From: a gamma proteobacterium symbiont of Lucinoma myriamae | Lineage (GTDB): Bacteria > Pseudomonadota > Gammaproteobacteria > GRL18 | Direction: 5' to 3' | Length of the DNA: 32,356 bases | NCBI GenBank assembly: GCA_025655635.1 | Contig: JAHXIM010000320.1 | Span: forward strand, 1-32,356 | In this document: positions 30,431 through 32,356 of the stretch, one piece after another | Numbering within the stretch: the first letter of the stretch is position 1 | Layout of the letters: each line of letters starts with the position of its first letter | Notes under the pieces: generated by a model | Seen by the model: the letters and a program-made list of their open reading frames with translations, nothing else | What the model was told of the DNA's origin: nothing | The model's database searches: none | Program-made: the position numbers and the translations under genes

Positions 30431-32208
30431 CCCTGCCTCCCGATACGCTCTTCTATCTGGGAAACAATATCCGGCTGACTAATATTATCGGGATCAACAT
30501 TAAATAACCTCAAAGCACCCGACATCACTTTTGAAAATACTGGTGCAGCAACCAAGCCGCCATAGTAATCTCCATTATCAGGCTCATCAATCATGACAAC
30601 AATAGCCAGTTTAGGTTTGCTTGCCGGTGCATAGCCGGCAAAAACAGCACTGTACTTTTTCTTGGTATAACCGCCCTGCCTGGAGGCTTTTTTTACTGTG
30701 CCTGTTTTTCCAGCTACCATGTAACCACTCACTGAGGCCTGTGGTGCAGTACCGCCCTGCTTGACCACACTCTCCATCATCTTGCCTACCTGCACTAAAG
30801 AGCGAGGTGATAATTGTACTTTTTGCAGCTGTTGTCCTGAATCATTCATGTTTACATCTAAATGTTTATCTGACTCAACTTGTAATAAAAAACTAATCGG
30901 CATTTTTTTACCCAGTCTGGCAATAGTGCTATAAGCATTGGTGAGCTGCAGATTAGTCACAGACATACCATAACCAAATGACAGTGTTGCCTGCTCAATT
31001 TTTGAAACCCGTCTGGGACGCACTAACCGGCCAGATGATTCACCGGGAAAACCACTGCCTGTATCACTACCAAAACCAAAGCTATAATAAGTATCCCAGA
31101 GTAATGATTTAGGCAAACTCAAGGCTATTTTAGAGGTGCCCACATTACTTGATTTTTGTAATACAGTAGACACATCAATCGTGCCGTAAGCATGTGTGTC
31201 TTTAATTGTTTTACCTTTAATCATAAACCAGCCATCACCTGTCTCTACTTTCGTGTCCGGGCTATATTGACCTGAGTTTAAGGCAGCTGCAATAGCAATT
31301 GGCTTCATGGTTGAACCAGGCTCAAACAAGTCTGTTATCGCCCGATTGCGATACAGTTTTGATTTTCTATCTTGTAAGCGATTTGGATTAAATCCCGGCT
31401 GATTCACCATGGCAATCACTTCACCTGTTTCAATATCTAATACCACAATAGACCCTGATTTTGCCTTATGTTTTTGTACAGTTTCTTTTAATACTTTATA
31501 CGCTAAATACTGAACTCCACGATCCAGACTCAAGCTTAAATCATTGCCCGGCTGTGGTGCTGCAACTTGTTCTTCTATGGCGATAATCTGGCCCAGACGA
31601 TCTTTGACAACCTTCTTACTACCGGACTGACCACTTAACCATTCGTTATAAGCCAGCTCCATGCCTTCCTGACCATTGTCATCAACATCCGTAAAGCCCA
31701 ATACATGGCCAAAAATTTCACCGTCCGGATAGTAACGACGATATTCTCTTTGTACATGAATACCTTTTATATTCATGTCTAAAATCTGCTGTGCTAAATC
31801 AGGGCTTATACGTCGTTTGATATAAACAAATTCTTTATTCGCTCTTTTTTTAATTTTATTTTTTATATACTGACTATTCAGCTTTAATAATTTAGCAAAC
31901 CGATAAATTTTCTTATTATCAGCCTCAAATTCTTTAGGGTTAATCCAGATGGATGAAACAGGCGTACTGATTGCCAGAGGATAACCATTTCTATCCGTAA
32001 TCATGCCGCGGTGAGCGGTGACTTCCAGTTGTCGTAAAACCCTTGCATTACCCTGACCTTTTAAAAATTCATTATTGATGACCTGCAAATCCAATACACG
32101 CCATATCAATGCACAACAAACCATAATAAGGATCAAATAAATAAATTTGATCCTGTAGGGTTGTATTTGACTGATCGCTTTTGACATAGTTTTATCAATT
32201 CGCCGCAA
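30427..32208 (-). CDS. ftsI: Peptidoglycan D,D-transpeptidase FtsI (PBP3); a second ATG at 32187 is possible
   Basis: 593 aa; N-terminal TM, HRGMITDRNGYPLA, EPGSTMKP (SxxK), SSN motif, AGKTGTVKK, FAGYAPASKPKLAIVVMIDEP. Confidence 0.98.
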   Translation of the reverse strand: MRRIDKTMSKAISQIQPYRIKFIYLILIMVCCALIWRVLDLQVINNEFLKGQGNARVLRQLEVTAHRGMITDRNGYPLAISTPVSSIWINPKEFEADNKKIYRFAKLLKLNSQYIKNKIKKRANKEFVYIKRRISPDLAQQILDMNIKGIHVQREYRRYYPDGEIFGHVLGFTDVDDNGQEGMELAYNEWLSGQSGSKKVVKDRLGQIIAIEEQVAAPQPGNDLSLSLDRGVQYLAYKVLKETVQKHKAKSGSIVVLDIETGEVIAMVNQPGFNPNRLQDRKSKLYRNRAITDLFEPGSTMKPIAIAAALNSGQYSPDTKVETGDGWFMIKGKTIKDTHAYGTIDVSTVLQKSSNVGTSKIALSLPKSLLWDTYYSFGFGSDTGSGFPGESSGRLVRPRRVSKIEQATLSFGYGMSVTNLQLTNAYSTIARLGKKMPISFLLQVESDKHLDVNMNDSGQQLQKVQLSPRSLVQVGKMMESVVKQGGTAPQASVSGYMVAGKTGTVKKASRQGGYTKKKYSAVFAGYAPASKPKLAIVVMIDEPDNGDYYGGLVAAPVFSKVMSGALRLFNVDPDNISQPDIVSQIEERIGRQG

Positions 32209-32312
32209 AAAATCGTTTATAAAATTTCATTATCATTGGTTATATTAAAGATGTTTTATTGAATCACTACTTAGTCGACCCTGAAAAAAGACAATCTCAA
32301 TGACACAATAGA

Positions 32313-32356
32313 TTATCGTACAATATTGATTCTATTTTTATTGTTCATGATCATAT
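32313..32356 (-). CDS. ftsL: Possible C-terminal tail of FtsL (...MIMNNKNRINIVR*), truncated by the window end
   Basis: The - strand frame entering at the right edge reads MIMNNKNRINIVR-TAA; expected position upstream of ftsI. Only 13 codons are visible. Confidence 0.35.
   Translation of the reverse strand, partial: MIMNNKNRINIVR

Noticed and set aside
1-32356. CRISPR array, tRNA/rRNA genes, transposases, phage or toxin-antitoxin/defence genes
   Set aside because: No regularly spaced identical repeats, no tRNA-like or rRNA sequence recognised, and every substantial non-shadow ORF is accounted for by core functions except the 172-aa hypothetical.

Overview
The window is a chromosomal segment from an AT-rich gammaproteobacterium-like genome. 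It carries core genes in two blocks. The left block is on the + strand: type IV pilus assembly genes pilB-pilC-pilD, then coaE, zapD and yacG. The right block is on the - strand: a small one-TM hypothetical protein, a MutT-Nudix/ThiE-like fusion, argJ, secA, a LytM/M23 peptidase, lpxC, and a nearly complete dcw cluster reading ftsI-murE-murF-mraY-murD-ftsW-murG-murC-murB-ddl-ftsQ-ftsA-ftsZ in transcription order. A probable ftsL C-terminal tail lies at the right edge. One DciA-like (DUF721) gene sits in + orientation inside the - strand block. I found no CRISPR array, tRNA, rRNA, transposase, phage or toxin/defence module, and no convincing undescribed system. The points most worth a second look are: a long imperfect hairpin in the yacG/hypothetical convergent gap; the uncharacterised one-TM protein coupled to the Nudix gene; a degenerate ~16-17 bp repeat tract between ftsZ and lpxC; the inverted dciA gene with a palindromic promoter region; apparent lineage-specific inserts in MurB, MurF and FtsW; and an atypical gap between ftsI and the putative ftsL tail. 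Product calls rest on recognised motifs and gene order, not on database searches.
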